NCBI GenBank assembly: GCA_038248985.1
Contig: JBBRWV010000040.1
Span: 1 to 26,403 of the forward strand
Length of the DNA: 26,403 nt
Source of the DNA: JBBRWV01 sp038248985
GTDB lineage: Bacteria; Planctomycetota; Phycisphaerae; WQYP01
Direction: 5' to 3'
Translations under genes and position numbers: made by a program
Notes under the pieces: model-generated
The model's database searches: none
Told to the model about the DNA's origin: nothing
Seen by the model: only the letters and a program-made list of their open reading frames with translations
Shown here: positions 15,525-23,469 of the stretch, piece after piece
Numbering within the stretch: the first letter of the stretch is position 1
Layout: each line of letters starts with the position of its first letter

Positions 15525-15554
15525 GTGCGTTTCCGTTCCTTCCAAGGGGTCGCG

Positions 15555-15583
15555 AGTGTAGGGAAAATAAGCCCTCAATGCAA
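15555..15583 (-). promoter_or_regulatory. Putative lysC promoter
   Basis: On the minus strand, TTGCAT (15583-15578) and TACACT (15560-15555) are separated by exactly 17 bases in the proS-lysC gap. The leader would be about 24 bases. Confidence 0.45.
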
Positions 15584-15611
15584 TAAATCGGGACCGCCAA
15601 GCCCAAAATAA

Positions 15612-17159
15612 TCAGTACGATTGCGCAAACAAAACCTGCGTCGTCGTCTCGGCACCGGTGAAAATACACTTCCCGCTCGTTGCATTTGCCCCGTTCGCAT
15701 CAAACGGAATGCAGCGCACCGTCGCCTTGGTCTGTTCCTTGATCTTCGCTTCCACTTCCTTGTCTGGAATAAAGTGGCAGCGCACCAACCCGCCTTTCGT
15801 CGCCAAAATCTCTTTCATCTCCTCGTACGTCGTCGCCGTCCGAATGCTCGCATCCCGGAAGGCCTTCGCCTTGCTGAACATCTCCGCCTGCATCGCGTCT
15901 AGTTTCCCCCGCAGCCACTCCGGCGTCACCGTCGCCAGCGGCACGATCTCCTTCGATCGATCCAACCGCTTCTTCAACACGCACGCGCCCCCATCCACAT
16001 CCCGCGGCCCGACTTCCATCCGGAAAGGCACGCCATGCTGTTCCCAGTGATACTGCTTGTCACCCGGCCGCGAATCCCGCCAGTCCACAATCACCTGCTG
16101 ATTCGTATGCTTGTCGAAGAAATACCGCGCGATCCCCGCATTCGCCGTGCGCTTCTTGAACAGTTCCAACTCACCCGCCCCGCACAACTGCCCCACCAGC
16201 AGATCGATAAACCCGCGCACCTTCGCCTCCTCGTCGGCGTTCTTGAATATCGGCACAATCGCCACCACCGTCGGTGCCACCTTCGGCGGAATGATCAACC
16301 CCTCATCATCCGAATGCGCCATGATCATCGCCCCGATCAACCGCGTGCTCACGCCCCAACTCGTCGTCCACGCGTTCTGCAGCTTGTTGTCGCGACCTAA
16401 AAATTGAATCTCAAACGCCTTCGAAAAATTCTGTCCCAGGTTATGCGACGTACCCGCCTGCAACGCCTTGCCATCCTGCATCAGCGATTCAATACAGTAC
16501 GTCGTCACGGCTCCCGGAAATTTCTCCGCATCCGTCTTCTGCCCCTTGATCACTGGTATCGCCAGAAACTCCTCCGCAAACTCCGCGTAGACATCCAGCA
16601 TCTGCAGCGTTTCCCGCTGTGCCTCCTCCGCCGTCTCATGCGCCGTATGCCCCTCTTGCCACAAAAATTCCGACGTCCGCAAAAATAACCGCGTCCGCAT
16701 CTCCCAACGCATCACGTTGCACCACTGGTTGATCAGCACCGGCAAATCCCGGTAACTCTGAATCCACTGCCCATACATGTGCCCGATGATCGTCTCGCTC
16801 GTCGGCCGAATCACCAGCGGCTCATCCAGCGGCGCCGCCGGCTTCAACTTCCCGTCCGCCCCCTTCTCCAGCTTCGAGTGCGTCACGATCGCGCACTCCA
16901 TCGCGAATCCTTCCACATGCTCCGCCTCTTTGGCCAGAAAACTCTGCGGTATCAGCAGCGGAAAATAGGCGTTCGTGTGCCCCGTGTCCTTGAATCGCCG
17001 ATCCAGATCACGCTGCACCGCCTCCCAGATCGAATACCCCTCCGGCCGAATCACCATGCAACCCCGTACCGGCGAATAGTCCGCCAGTTGCGCCGCCTTG
17101 ATCACATCCAGGTACCATTGCGAGTAATCATCCGCACGAGGCTTGATATTCTTGGCCAT
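15612..17159 (-). CDS. proS: Prolyl-tRNA synthetase, archaeal/eukaryotic type
   Basis: A 515-residue class II aminoacyl-tRNA synthetase that charges tRNA-Pro in the cytoplasm. The segments RPTSETIIGHMYGQWIQSYRDLP (from residue 118) and FLRTSEFLWQEGHTAH (159-174) contain class II motif 2 and are characteristic. There is no editing insertion between motifs 2 and 3. The ending TTQVLFAQSY matches the C-terminal tyrosine ending of the archaeal/eukaryotic (ProS type 3) group, which also occurs in a minority of bacteria. The frame extends 32 codons upstream, but ATG17159 is preceded by AAGGA nine bases away and starts the conserved part. The promoter at 17196-17224 supports this start. lysC follows after 87 bases. 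Confidence 0.95.
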   Translation of the reverse strand: MAKNIKPRADDYSQWYLDVIKAAQLADYSPVRGCMVIRPEGYSIWEAVQRDLDRRFKDTGHTNAYFPLLIPQSFLAKEAEHVEGFAMECAIVTHSKLEKGADGKLKPAAPLDEPLVIRPTSETIIGHMYGQWIQSYRDLPVLINQWCNVMRWEMRTRLFLRTSEFLWQEGHTAHETAEEAQRETLQMLDVYAEFAEEFLAIPVIKGQKTDAEKFPGAVTTYCIESLMQDGKALQAGTSHNLGQNFSKAFEIQFLGRDNKLQNAWTTSWGVSTRLIGAMIMAHSDDEGLIIPPKVAPTVVAIVPIFKNADEEAKVRGFIDLLVGQLCGAGELELFKKRTANAGIARYFFDKHTNQQVIVDWRDSRPGDKQYHWEQHGVPFRMEVGPRDVDGGACVLKKRLDRSKEIVPLATVTPEWLRGKLDAMQAEMFSKAKAFRDASIRTATTYEEMKEILATKGGLVRCHFIPDKEVEAKIKEQTKATVRCIPFDANGANATSGKCIFTGAETTTQVLFAQSY

Positions 17160-17195
17160 GAGGGTCTTCCTTAATTCCGAGAAACGAAGTCCTCT

Positions 17196-17224
17196 TTTGT
17201 ATGCGCACCGCTCCGCGTATGCAA
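17196..17224 (-). promoter_or_regulatory. Putative proS promoter
   Basis: On the minus strand, TTGCAT (17224-17219) and TACAAA (17201-17196) are separated by 17 bases. The expected start near 17189 gives a leader of about 30 bases. The rest of the divergent gap up to 17390 holds no other element I can support, and I saw no convincing promoter for the HD-GYP gene. Confidence 0.45.
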
Positions 17225-17390
17225 GCCAACCGCAAATAGGTCCGCACCGTCGCACGTCACATTTTTCCTACCTGATTAAGGGCAAACATCAACTGAATTG
17301 CGGGTTAAGCCTCACTCTGCTCCAGTCGAAAAATCAAGCATGTTTCCCATTGCTTTCGCGTGAAGTTAGCGCCTTGATCGGAGTCTCCCC

Positions 17391-18863
17391 ATGGCCGCTC
17401 AGTTGACTGCTCATCCGCCCGTCACTTTCGAAAAACCTGAAGGCGACATGCTCCGCTCCGGCGGCAGCGCCCCCAGCGGCTCCTCCGCCAACTCTGGTTA
17501 CTTCCCTCTCGCCCTCGATCACCTGCCCCTGGGCGCGCTCGAAAATATTCCCATCCACCTCCGCACCATGATTAAAAAAAACGGCGTCGCTTTCTCCAAG
17601 TTCAGCCTCTATTGCACCTCCGCCACGCGCTTCACCGAGTACCACCGCGCCCGACTCCGCGAAGCCGGCGTTCGCTTTGTCTATATCCAGATGGCTTCCC
17701 AAACCCAGTTCCGCCAACAAGTCGAAAAATGCATCAACGAGGTCGCCTCCGATCCCGCCGCCGCCATCTCCGCCAAGGCCGAACTCATCTACGACACCAG
17801 CGTCGAACTCATCAATGAACTCCTTACCGATCCCACACTCGCCGACAAAATGGGCCGCCTCGAAACCATCTCCCGCGCCATCACCACCCTCGTCATCAAC
17901 GATGACTCCGCATTCTCCCATCTCTTCGCCGCCTCACAACACGACTTCTACACCGCCACCCACATGGTCAACGTCGGCACCTGGATGGTCCCCCTCGCCT
18001 ACGCCCTCGGCATTCGCGATACCTCCCAACTCAACGAAATATGCATGGCCGGCGTCCTGCACGACATCGGCAAAATCTTCATCCCCGAAGAAGTCCTCAA
18101 CAAACGCGGCCCCCTCTCCGACGATGACTGGGCCCTCCTCCGCCAGCATCCCCAACTCGGCGTCGATCATCTCTCCAAGTACCAGCACATCTCCGAACTC
18201 ATCCTCCGCGTCACCCTCGAGCATCATGAACGCATGGACGCCACCGGCTATCCCCGCGCCTTCAATGGCGAACAAATGCACCTCGTCAGCCGCATCTGCG
18301 CCGTCGTGGATTCCTTCGACGCCATGACCGCCTACCGGCCTTTCAAAACCAGCACCAAATCCTTCGCCCAGGCGCTCCAGATCCTTCAGAACGAAGCCCC
18401 CGCCAAATACGACCCAGCCATCGTCGACGCCTGGATCAAACTCATGCAACATGCCGAAAACGACGGTGCCGTTTCCCAATCCCTCACCCCCGAACCCTCG
18501 CCCGAAGAACGCCTCGGACGCCGCCTCCATGAACGCTTCGGCATCGAATGCCCCGCACGCGTTCACCGCCTCGAACTCCAGGGCGATAGCCACATCGAAC
18601 ACGAAGGACTCGCCGTCGTCGCACACAGCATCTCCCACGGCGGACTCGCCTTCATGAGCCGCACTCCCATCGAACCCAGCCAGCTCGTCCGCGTCTACCT
18701 TCAGGGCAACGGCACACTTGCCAACAAGCAGTTCGAAGGCCAACTCGTCCGCTGCCGCCATCACCGCGACGGCTGGCACGACATCGGCATGAAAATCGTC
18801 TCGATCTCCGCTGAAATCCAATCCGCTCAAGCCGCCTCCTCCCCCCAAATCAACGACGCCTGA
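17391..18863 (+). CDS. HD-GYP domain protein with C-terminal PilZ domain
   Basis: A 490-residue protein, probably a cyclic-di-GMP phosphodiesterase or sensor. Residues 40-120 form an N-terminal region with no family I can name. The HD-GYP domain spans about 185-355, with HDIGK at 224-228, HHERMDATGYP at 278-288 and VDSFDAMTAYRP from 306. The metal ligands are present; the usual glycine after D283 is alanine. A PilZ-like domain follows (about 375-475). The arginine pair R378/R382 (RxxxR) is present, but the D/NxSxxG motif reads SISHGG (413-418), lacking the first acidic or amide residue. No membrane segment, so cytosolic. ATG17391 has GGAG eight bases upstream. It combines an enzyme and a receptor for the same second messenger. 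Confidence 0.9.
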   Translation: MAAQLTAHPPVTFEKPEGDMLRSGGSAPSGSSANSGYFPLALDHLPLGALENIPIHLRTMIKKNGVAFSKFSLYCTSATRFTEYHRARLREAGVRFVYIQMASQTQFRQQVEKCINEVASDPAAAISAKAELIYDTSVELINELLTDPTLADKMGRLETISRAITTLVINDDSAFSHLFAASQHDFYTATHMVNVGTWMVPLAYALGIRDTSQLNEICMAGVLHDIGKIFIPEEVLNKRGPLSDDDWALLRQHPQLGVDHLSKYQHISELILRVTLEHHERMDATGYPRAFNGEQMHLVSRICAVVDSFDAMTAYRPFKTSTKSFAQALQILQNEAPAKYDPAIVDAWIKLMQHAENDGAVSQSLTPEPSPEERLGRRLHERFGIECPARVHRLELQGDSHIEHEGLAVVAHSISHGGLAFMSRTPIEPSQLVRVYLQGNGTLANKQFEGQLVRCRHHRDGWHDIGMKIVSISAEIQSAQAASSPQINDA

Positions 18864-18902
18864 TCCCTCATGCCGTCACTCCAACACATTTCGCCTCGTT
18901 CA

Positions 18903-18932
18903 TTGGTCATTCCTCCAGCCTTCCGCTAAACT
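18903..18932 (+). promoter_or_regulatory. Putative promoter of the YhaM-like gene
   Basis: TTGGTC (18903-18908) and TAAACT (18927-18932) lie 18 bases apart. Transcription would start near 18939, giving a leader of about 47 bases. Weak match, judged by spacing and position. Confidence 0.35.
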
Positions 18933-18985
18933 CTCCCTTTCCTTTTTGAATCCCAATTTTGACCTCTGAATTCCAGGAGCCTTAC

Positions 18986-19978
18986 ATGCCCCCCTCTCCC
19001 GGCCACCGCATCGCCATCAGTCAACTTCACGACGGCGACACCGTCGATCAAGCCTTCATGCTCGTCAACAAACAACTCGGTTCCACCTCCACCAACAAGC
19101 CCTTTATCAAGGCCGAAGTCAGCGATGCCACCGGCAAAGTCCATTGCCGCGCCTGGAACGCCAGCCGCGAGGTCTACGACCGTCTCCCCTCCTCCGGCTT
19201 CGTCAACGTCCGCGGCCGCGTAGAAACCTACCAGGGACACCTCCAGCTTATCGCCGACAACATCCTCGCCATCGACGACCCCACCAAGTTGGATCTCTCT
19301 GAACTCGTCAAGCACACCAAGAAAAATATTCCGGAAATGCTCGCCCGCGTCAAAGCCATCATGGGCCTCATTCAAGATAAGCAACTCAAGGCCCTCATCG
19401 ATGAATTCCTAAACGATGCGGACTTCCTCAAGAAATTCACCATCGCCCCCGCCGCCATGAGCATGCACCACGCCTGGATTGGCGGCCTCCTCGAACACAC
19501 CACCAGCCTCCTCGAACTCTCCCTCCTCGTCTGCCCCCGCTACCCCGATATTGATCAAGACCTCGTCCTCGCCGGCCTGTTCCTGCACGATGTCGCCAAA
19601 ACCGTCGAACTCTCCTACGTCTCCGGCTTTGACTACACCGATCAGGGCCGCCTCATCGGCCACGTCGTCACCGGTGCCATCTGGATTCAACAACGCGCCG
19701 CCGCCGCCGAGAAAAAACTCGGCGAACCCATTCGCAAAGATCTCCTCATGGTCCTCACCCACATCATCCTCTCCCACCATGGCGAACCCGAATTTGGCGC
19801 GGCCGTAACGCCCAAAACCCCCGAAGCCATCCTCGTCAACCTCATCGACAACCTCGACGCCAAAACCCAGATGGCCATCGACGCCGTCGCCGCCCCCTCC
19901 GAAGACGAAACCTGGACTGAATACCACAAAGCCTTCAACTCGAAACTCTTCCGACCCAGCATTACCATTCGCGAGTAA
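18986..19978 (+). CDS. YhaM-like protein: OB-fold plus HD domain (probable 3'-5' exoribonuclease)
   Basis: A 330-residue protein with the domain order of YhaM, a 3'-5' exonuclease that acts on RNA and single-stranded DNA in Firmicutes. The OB-fold nucleic-acid-binding part is at about 12-98, with KPFIKAEVSDATGKVHCRAWN and GFVNVRGRVETYQG. The HD domain follows (about 155-300), with HHAWIGGLLEHT from 161, LHDVAKT at 200-206, SHHGEPEFG from 263 and NLIDNLDAKTQ from 286. These supply the metal ligands of the family. The open frame begins with a TTG at 18959, but ATG18986 has AGGAG six bases upstream. The secreted-protein gene follows 33 bases later and may share its transcript. Function by homology of architecture only. 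Confidence 0.88.
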   Translation: MPPSPGHRIAISQLHDGDTVDQAFMLVNKQLGSTSTNKPFIKAEVSDATGKVHCRAWNASREVYDRLPSSGFVNVRGRVETYQGHLQLIADNILAIDDPTKLDLSELVKHTKKNIPEMLARVKAIMGLIQDKQLKALIDEFLNDADFLKKFTIAPAAMSMHHAWIGGLLEHTTSLLELSLLVCPRYPDIDQDLVLAGLFLHDVAKTVELSYVSGFDYTDQGRLIGHVVTGAIWIQQRAAAAEKKLGEPIRKDLLMVLTHIILSHHGEPEFGAAVTPKTPEAILVNLIDNLDAKTQMAIDAVAAPSEDETWTEYHKAFNSKLFRPSITIRE

Positions 19979-20011
19979 ACCCAAATTCTACCCCACTCAT
20001 TTAGGTGATTC

Positions 20012-20704
20012 ATGCGCTACCAGCGACATTTCCTCATGGCGATCGCCGCCCTTCTTACCCTCTTCGGCTCCGTCCACGCCGCCGAAGACTCCACACCCAA
20101 AACGGCCGTCGCCTCCTTCCTCACCGCCCTCCGCTCCGGCGATGACAAGTCTATCCGCGCTGCGGTCTATATCGAGAAGGAACACCAGCAACACGTCACC
20201 GCCATGCTCGCCCTCCTCACCGCCACCACACGCATGCAAGTCGCCGCGCAGTCCAAGTTCGCCGCCGAGGGCGAAAAAACTTTTGGTGCCTCCACCCCCG
20301 CCCAGGTGGAACGCCACCTCCAAGCCGTGGCCGACGCCCAGGAAAAAGTCACCGGCGATGTCGCCACCCTCACCATCACGCCCGACGCCGAAACCAAGCT
20401 CGGCGGCGGTATCGTCCAACTCAACAAGGTCGGCAAAAAATGGCTCGTCAACGCCACCGCCATGTTCAACATCGCCAAACTCCCCGACGCCCGGGATCGG
20501 GCCCGTCAATCCCTCTTCGCCAATCGCATCACCGCCGTCACCGAACAAATGACCCAGGAAATAATCGACGGCAAATATTCCACCGCCGATGATGCCGTAA
20601 AAATATTCTGGGAACGCAGCGCCGCTGTCCGCGATGAACTTAGCAAAACACCGGCTGCCACTCAGCCCGCCACCGCAGAACCCGCCTCCGCCCCCGGAAA
20701 ATAA
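20012..20704 (+). CDS. Secreted protein of unknown function
   Basis: A 230-residue protein I do not recognise. Residues 1-23 form a signal peptide (positive start MRYQRH, hydrophobic core, likely cleavage after VHA), so it is probably exported to the periplasm. The mature part begins with TPKTAVASFLTALRSGD and contains GGGIVQLNKVGKKWLVNA. This resembles small NTF2-like or DUF4878-type folds that pair a helical start with a strand ending in KWLV, but that is a guess. The C-terminus is low-complexity (ATQPATAEPASAPGK), a composition I associate with Phycisphaerae. ATG20012 has AGGTG upstream. It may be co-transcribed with the YhaM-like gene. It converges with the EEP-family gene, with 83 bases between the stops. 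Confidence 0.75.
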   Translation: MRYQRHFLMAIAALLTLFGSVHAAEDSTPKTAVASFLTALRSGDDKSIRAAVYIEKEHQQHVTAMLALLTATTRMQVAAQSKFAAEGEKTFGASTPAQVERHLQAVADAQEKVTGDVATLTITPDAETKLGGGIVQLNKVGKKWLVNATAMFNIAKLPDARDRARQSLFANRITAVTEQMTQEIIDGKYSTADDAVKIFWERSAAVRDELSKTPAATQPATAEPASAPGK

Positions 20705-20724
20705 CCCCTCTTTCACGTCAACTT

Positions 20725-20759
20725 CGCAACCCCGCTCCAAGTTCAACCATGAGGTTGCG
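20725..20759. terminator. Hairpin in the convergent gap after the secreted-protein gene
   Basis: CAACC (20744-20748) pairs with GGTTG (20753-20757) around ATGA. Alternatively CGCAACC (20725-20731) pairs with the same right arm, GGTTGCG (20753-20759). There is no T-run on either strand. Possible bidirectional terminator or 3'-end structure. Confidence 0.3.
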
Positions 20760-20787
20760 TCGGCGTCATTTCGTCGCGCCCTCGTCC

Positions 20788-21564
20788 CTAAAAAGCCAAT
20801 TCCGCCACCACCGGATAATGATCGCTCGCATACCGCCCAATCGACGGCGTGAACACATCACAACTCCGCACCTGCGGACACAAATCCGGCGACACAAAAA
20901 TATAATCCACCCGCATCGCCGGATGGGCCGTCGTAAAGCTGCGCCCCAATTCTTTCCCCGCATGATGCAACGCGTGCGCATCGACATACCCCGCCTCCAG
21001 CATCGCCCGCACCACCTTCCGCGGAAACTCATTCCCCTGCCGCCCCACCCGCTCCCGCGTCGCCGGCCGCACCTTCGACTCGTCAATCACCTGCTGCGGA
21101 TGGGAACTGTTGAAATCCCCCGCGATCACGTGCGGCATCCCCGAAAATATCCCCCCAATCTCCAGCACCTCCTCCAACTCCTCCAACCGCCTCTCCTCAT
21201 TCTCCCACAGCTCTCCCGCGTGCAAATGCACACCAATCACCGGCAGCGTCACCCCGCCGCTCTCCACCACCGCATGAAACACCGCCCTGCTCAATCGCGA
21301 CTCGCCCCCACTGCGTACACCCGCATGATTCACCGCCTCCCGAATCCGCCACCTGCTCAGCAATCCGCAATGCCCCTGGGCATTGGTAGGATGCTCCGCC
21401 AGAAAGCAATCCATATGCAATCGATCTGCCAGCCTCTGAAACAGTTCCCGATCCCACGCCTCCTGCACCACCACCACATCCGCCCCCGCCAGCCGAACCG
21501 TCTCCGCAAGAGGATCCACCCGCCCCTCCCCGCCCTCCAAAATGTTATAAGTCATCAATCGCAT
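20788..21564 (-). CDS. Endonuclease/exonuclease/phosphatase (EEP) family protein
   Basis: A 258-residue protein of the DNase I / exonuclease III superfamily, metal-dependent phosphoesterases acting on DNA, RNA or phospholipids. Conserved positions are visible in order: the Asn in MTYNILEGG, the metal Glu in VVVQEAWD, the His in IGVHLHAG, AGDFNSSHP with the catalytic Asp and Asn, DYIFVSPD, and the final SDHYPV. The active site therefore looks complete. There is no signal peptide, so it is cytosolic. ATG21564 follows tRNA-Leu by only 16 bases, with no convincing ribosome binding site. A GTG two codons earlier is the alternative. It may be carried on the gltX / tRNA-Leu transcript. The substrate cannot be assigned. 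Confidence 0.87.
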   Translation of the reverse strand: MRLMTYNILEGGEGRVDPLAETVRLAGADVVVVQEAWDRELFQRLADRLHMDCFLAEHPTNAQGHCGLLSRWRIREAVNHAGVRSGGESRLSRAVFHAVVESGGVTLPVIGVHLHAGELWENEERRLEELEEVLEIGGIFSGMPHVIAGDFNSSHPQQVIDESKVRPATRERVGRQGNEFPRKVVRAMLEAGYVDAHALHHAGKELGRSFTTAHPAMRVDYIFVSPDLCPQVRSCDVFTPSIGRYASDHYPVVAELAF

Positions 21565-21580
21565 GAACACTCAAACTATC

Positions 21581-21662
21581 TGCTCGGGACAGGAATCGAA
21601 CCTGCACGTCTTTCGACACGGGAACCTAAATCCCGCGCGTCTGCCAATTTCGCCACCCGAGC
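21581..21662 (-). tRNA. tRNA-Leu (TAG anticodon)
   Basis: Read on the minus strand. The acceptor stem GCTCGGG pairs with CCCGAGC, with discriminator A and no encoded CCA. The D region has TGGCGAAATTGGCAGACGC, typical of tRNA-Leu. The anticodon stem CGGGA/TCCCG closes the loop TTTAGGT, so the anticodon is TAG, reading CUN leucine codons. The long variable arm (class II tRNA) and the T loop TTCGATT are clear. It lies 45 bases after the gltX stop and 16 bases before the EEP-family start, all on the same strand. Confidence 0.95.
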
Positions 21663-21707
21663 AATGCACCCACATTATCAGATACAACCTTCACCACGCA
21701 AACAACC

Positions 21708-23324
21708 CTATAGCAACAGCGCCCTCTCAAACCGCGCCAGAGTCTTCTCCCGACCCAACAACGCCAGAGTCTCCAACATCGGCGGGGTAATGCTGTTCCC
21801 GCTGATCGCCACCCGCATCGGCTGCGCCGCCGCACCACGCTTCTCCGTCAAAGCCAAAATTGCATCCATCGGCTCCGTCAGATTCTCCCGCGTCCACGGC
21901 TCCCCCACCGTCTCCAGCAGACCCTTCGCCTTCGCCAGCAACTCCTTACCATTGTTATTCCGCACAAACTTCTCCACCGCCTTGGCGTCCATCACCGGCT
22001 CTTCAAAAAAGAACCGCGAGTTCTCTGCCATCTCCGACAGTGTCACCATCCGCTCCTGGTACATCCCCAATATCTCCCGCTGTGTTGCCGCATCTGCCTG
22101 CTTGATCGGATAATCCGTCACCTCGTTAAACAACGCCAGCACTTCCATGAGGCGCTCTATCGTCGTCGCCCGCACATATTCGCCGCTCATCCATTCCAGC
22201 TTCTTGCGATCAAACTTGCCCGAAGTCTTCTGCACCCCGGTGAATGAAAACATCTCCAGCATTTCCTTCGCCGTCACAATCTCCCGATTCCCCCCCGGTG
22301 CCCAGCCTACCAGCGCTATAAAGTTCAAGAGCGCCTCGGGCATATACCCCGATTTCCTAAAATCACGCACCTCAATTTCCGGTACCTTCGCTCCTATCAC
22401 CTTCGCCAGCTTCGACGCCAGCTCCGCATCCTCGTTCTTCTTGGCCATGAATTCCGCAATGGCCTGCGTCGTCACCCCCGCCTTCTCCGCCACATCCGCA
22501 AAATCCTTCACCCCCGACTTCTGCACATGCACATGCAACGCCGCACGCGCCGCCTTCGCTTTGTCCCGCTTCGACATCTTCGTCGAATCCATGTTCTGCA
22601 CCACCGGCAAATGCGCATGCAGCGGAGCCGTCCACCCCAGCGCCTCATACAACGCCACATGCTTGAACGTGTTCATCAAATGTTCCTGCGCCCGCATCAC
22701 ATGCGTAATCTGCATGGAGTGATCATCCACCACCACCGCAAAATGATACGTCGGAAATCCATCCGACTTCCTTATCACAATATCATCATGCTCATCCGCA
22801 TTCACCGTCACCGGCCCCAAAATCTGGTCGTCCACCGTGATGTCCTTCCACGGCATCTCAAACCGGATCACCGGCTCCACGCCCACTTGCGCTTCCATCA
22901 CCCGTCCCGCCATGTTCCGCCGATATCGGAACGGTCGCTTCTGCTTCTCCGCATCCTTGCGCAATGTATCAATCTGCGCCCGCGACTCATACGCTAGATA
23001 AGCCTTGTCCGACTTCAACAACTCCTCAATATGCTTGTTATATAGATCTAGACGCATGGACTGGAAATACTCATTCTTCTCCCCCCCTACCACCGGCCCT
23101 TCATCCCAGTTCAGACCCAGCCACAGCATGTCCTCCAAAATCCCCCGTGCCGATTCCGCCGTCGAACGCACCTGGTCCGTGTCCTCAATTCGCAACACAA
23201 ACGTCCCCGCCCCCGCCTGCCGCGCATACAACCAGCTATACAATGCCGTCCGCGCGCCCCCTACATGCAGATAACCCGTCGGCGAGGGGGCAAATCGAGT
23301 CTTCACAATGGCAGAACTGGACAT
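21708..23324 (-). CDS. gltX: Glutamyl-tRNA synthetase with insertion after KMSKR
   Basis: A 538-residue class I synthetase that charges tRNA-Glu in the cytoplasm. The N-terminus RFAPSPTGYLHVGGARTAL (from residue 10) has the HIGH-equivalent HVGG at 20-23. RIEDTDQVRST and DEHDDIVIRKSDGFPTYHFAVVVDD are conserved. KMSKR is at 249-253. In most bacteria about a dozen residues separate this motif from GYLPEALLNYL-like sequence; here the equivalent GYMPEALLNFIALVGW begins at 326. About 60 extra residues (roughly 257-317, helical and Ala/Lys-rich) are therefore inserted beside the KMSKS loop. I associate such inserts with planctomycetes. ATG23324 has CCGGAG upstream, and the longer frame to 23453 is rejected. 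The gene is divergent from recJ. Confidence 0.95.
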   Translation of the reverse strand: MSSSAIVKTRFAPSPTGYLHVGGARTALYSWLYARQAGAGTFVLRIEDTDQVRSTAESARGILEDMLWLGLNWDEGPVVGGEKNEYFQSMRLDLYNKHIEELLKSDKAYLAYESRAQIDTLRKDAEKQKRPFRYRRNMAGRVMEAQVGVEPVIRFEMPWKDITVDDQILGPVTVNADEHDDIVIRKSDGFPTYHFAVVVDDHSMQITHVMRAQEHLMNTFKHVALYEALGWTAPLHAHLPVVQNMDSTKMSKRDKAKAARAALHVHVQKSGVKDFADVAEKAGVTTQAIAEFMAKKNEDAELASKLAKVIGAKVPEIEVRDFRKSGYMPEALLNFIALVGWAPGGNREIVTAKEMLEMFSFTGVQKTSGKFDRKKLEWMSGEYVRATTIERLMEVLALFNEVTDYPIKQADAATQREILGMYQERMVTLSEMAENSRFFFEEPVMDAKAVEKFVRNNNGKELLAKAKGLLETVGEPWTRENLTEPMDAILALTEKRGAAAQPMRVAISGNSITPPMLETLALLGREKTLARFERALLL

Positions 23325-23410
23325 ATCGAAACTCCGGAAAAATGGTAATTCAGCATTGGAACACGGACGCCCCAAAAAGGAAAGCCGCCCGCCCGCCTTC
23401 CCCGCCCCTT

Positions 23411-23439
23411 TTCGAAAAATCTCCGCGTCATGGTACACT
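23411..23439 (+). promoter_or_regulatory. Putative recJ promoter
   Basis: TTCGAA (23411-23416) and TACACT (23434-23439) lie 17 bases apart in the gltX-recJ divergent gap. TACACT is the same -10 as proposed for lysC. The leader would be about 25 bases. No convincing gltX promoter was seen on the other strand. Confidence 0.4.
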
Positions 23440-23469
23440 GCCCCCACTTCCACTCAGAGAGGATCACGG

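Noticed and set aside
15525..15611. Lysine riboswitch upstream of lysC
   Set aside because: The gap is only 87 bases and the proposed leader about 24; far too short for the lysine aptamer, and no matching helices are seen.
17934..19984. Minus-strand frames opposite the HD-GYP and YhaM-like genes
   Set aside because: Gly/Val/Asp-rich shadows of the C-rich third positions of the plus-strand genes.
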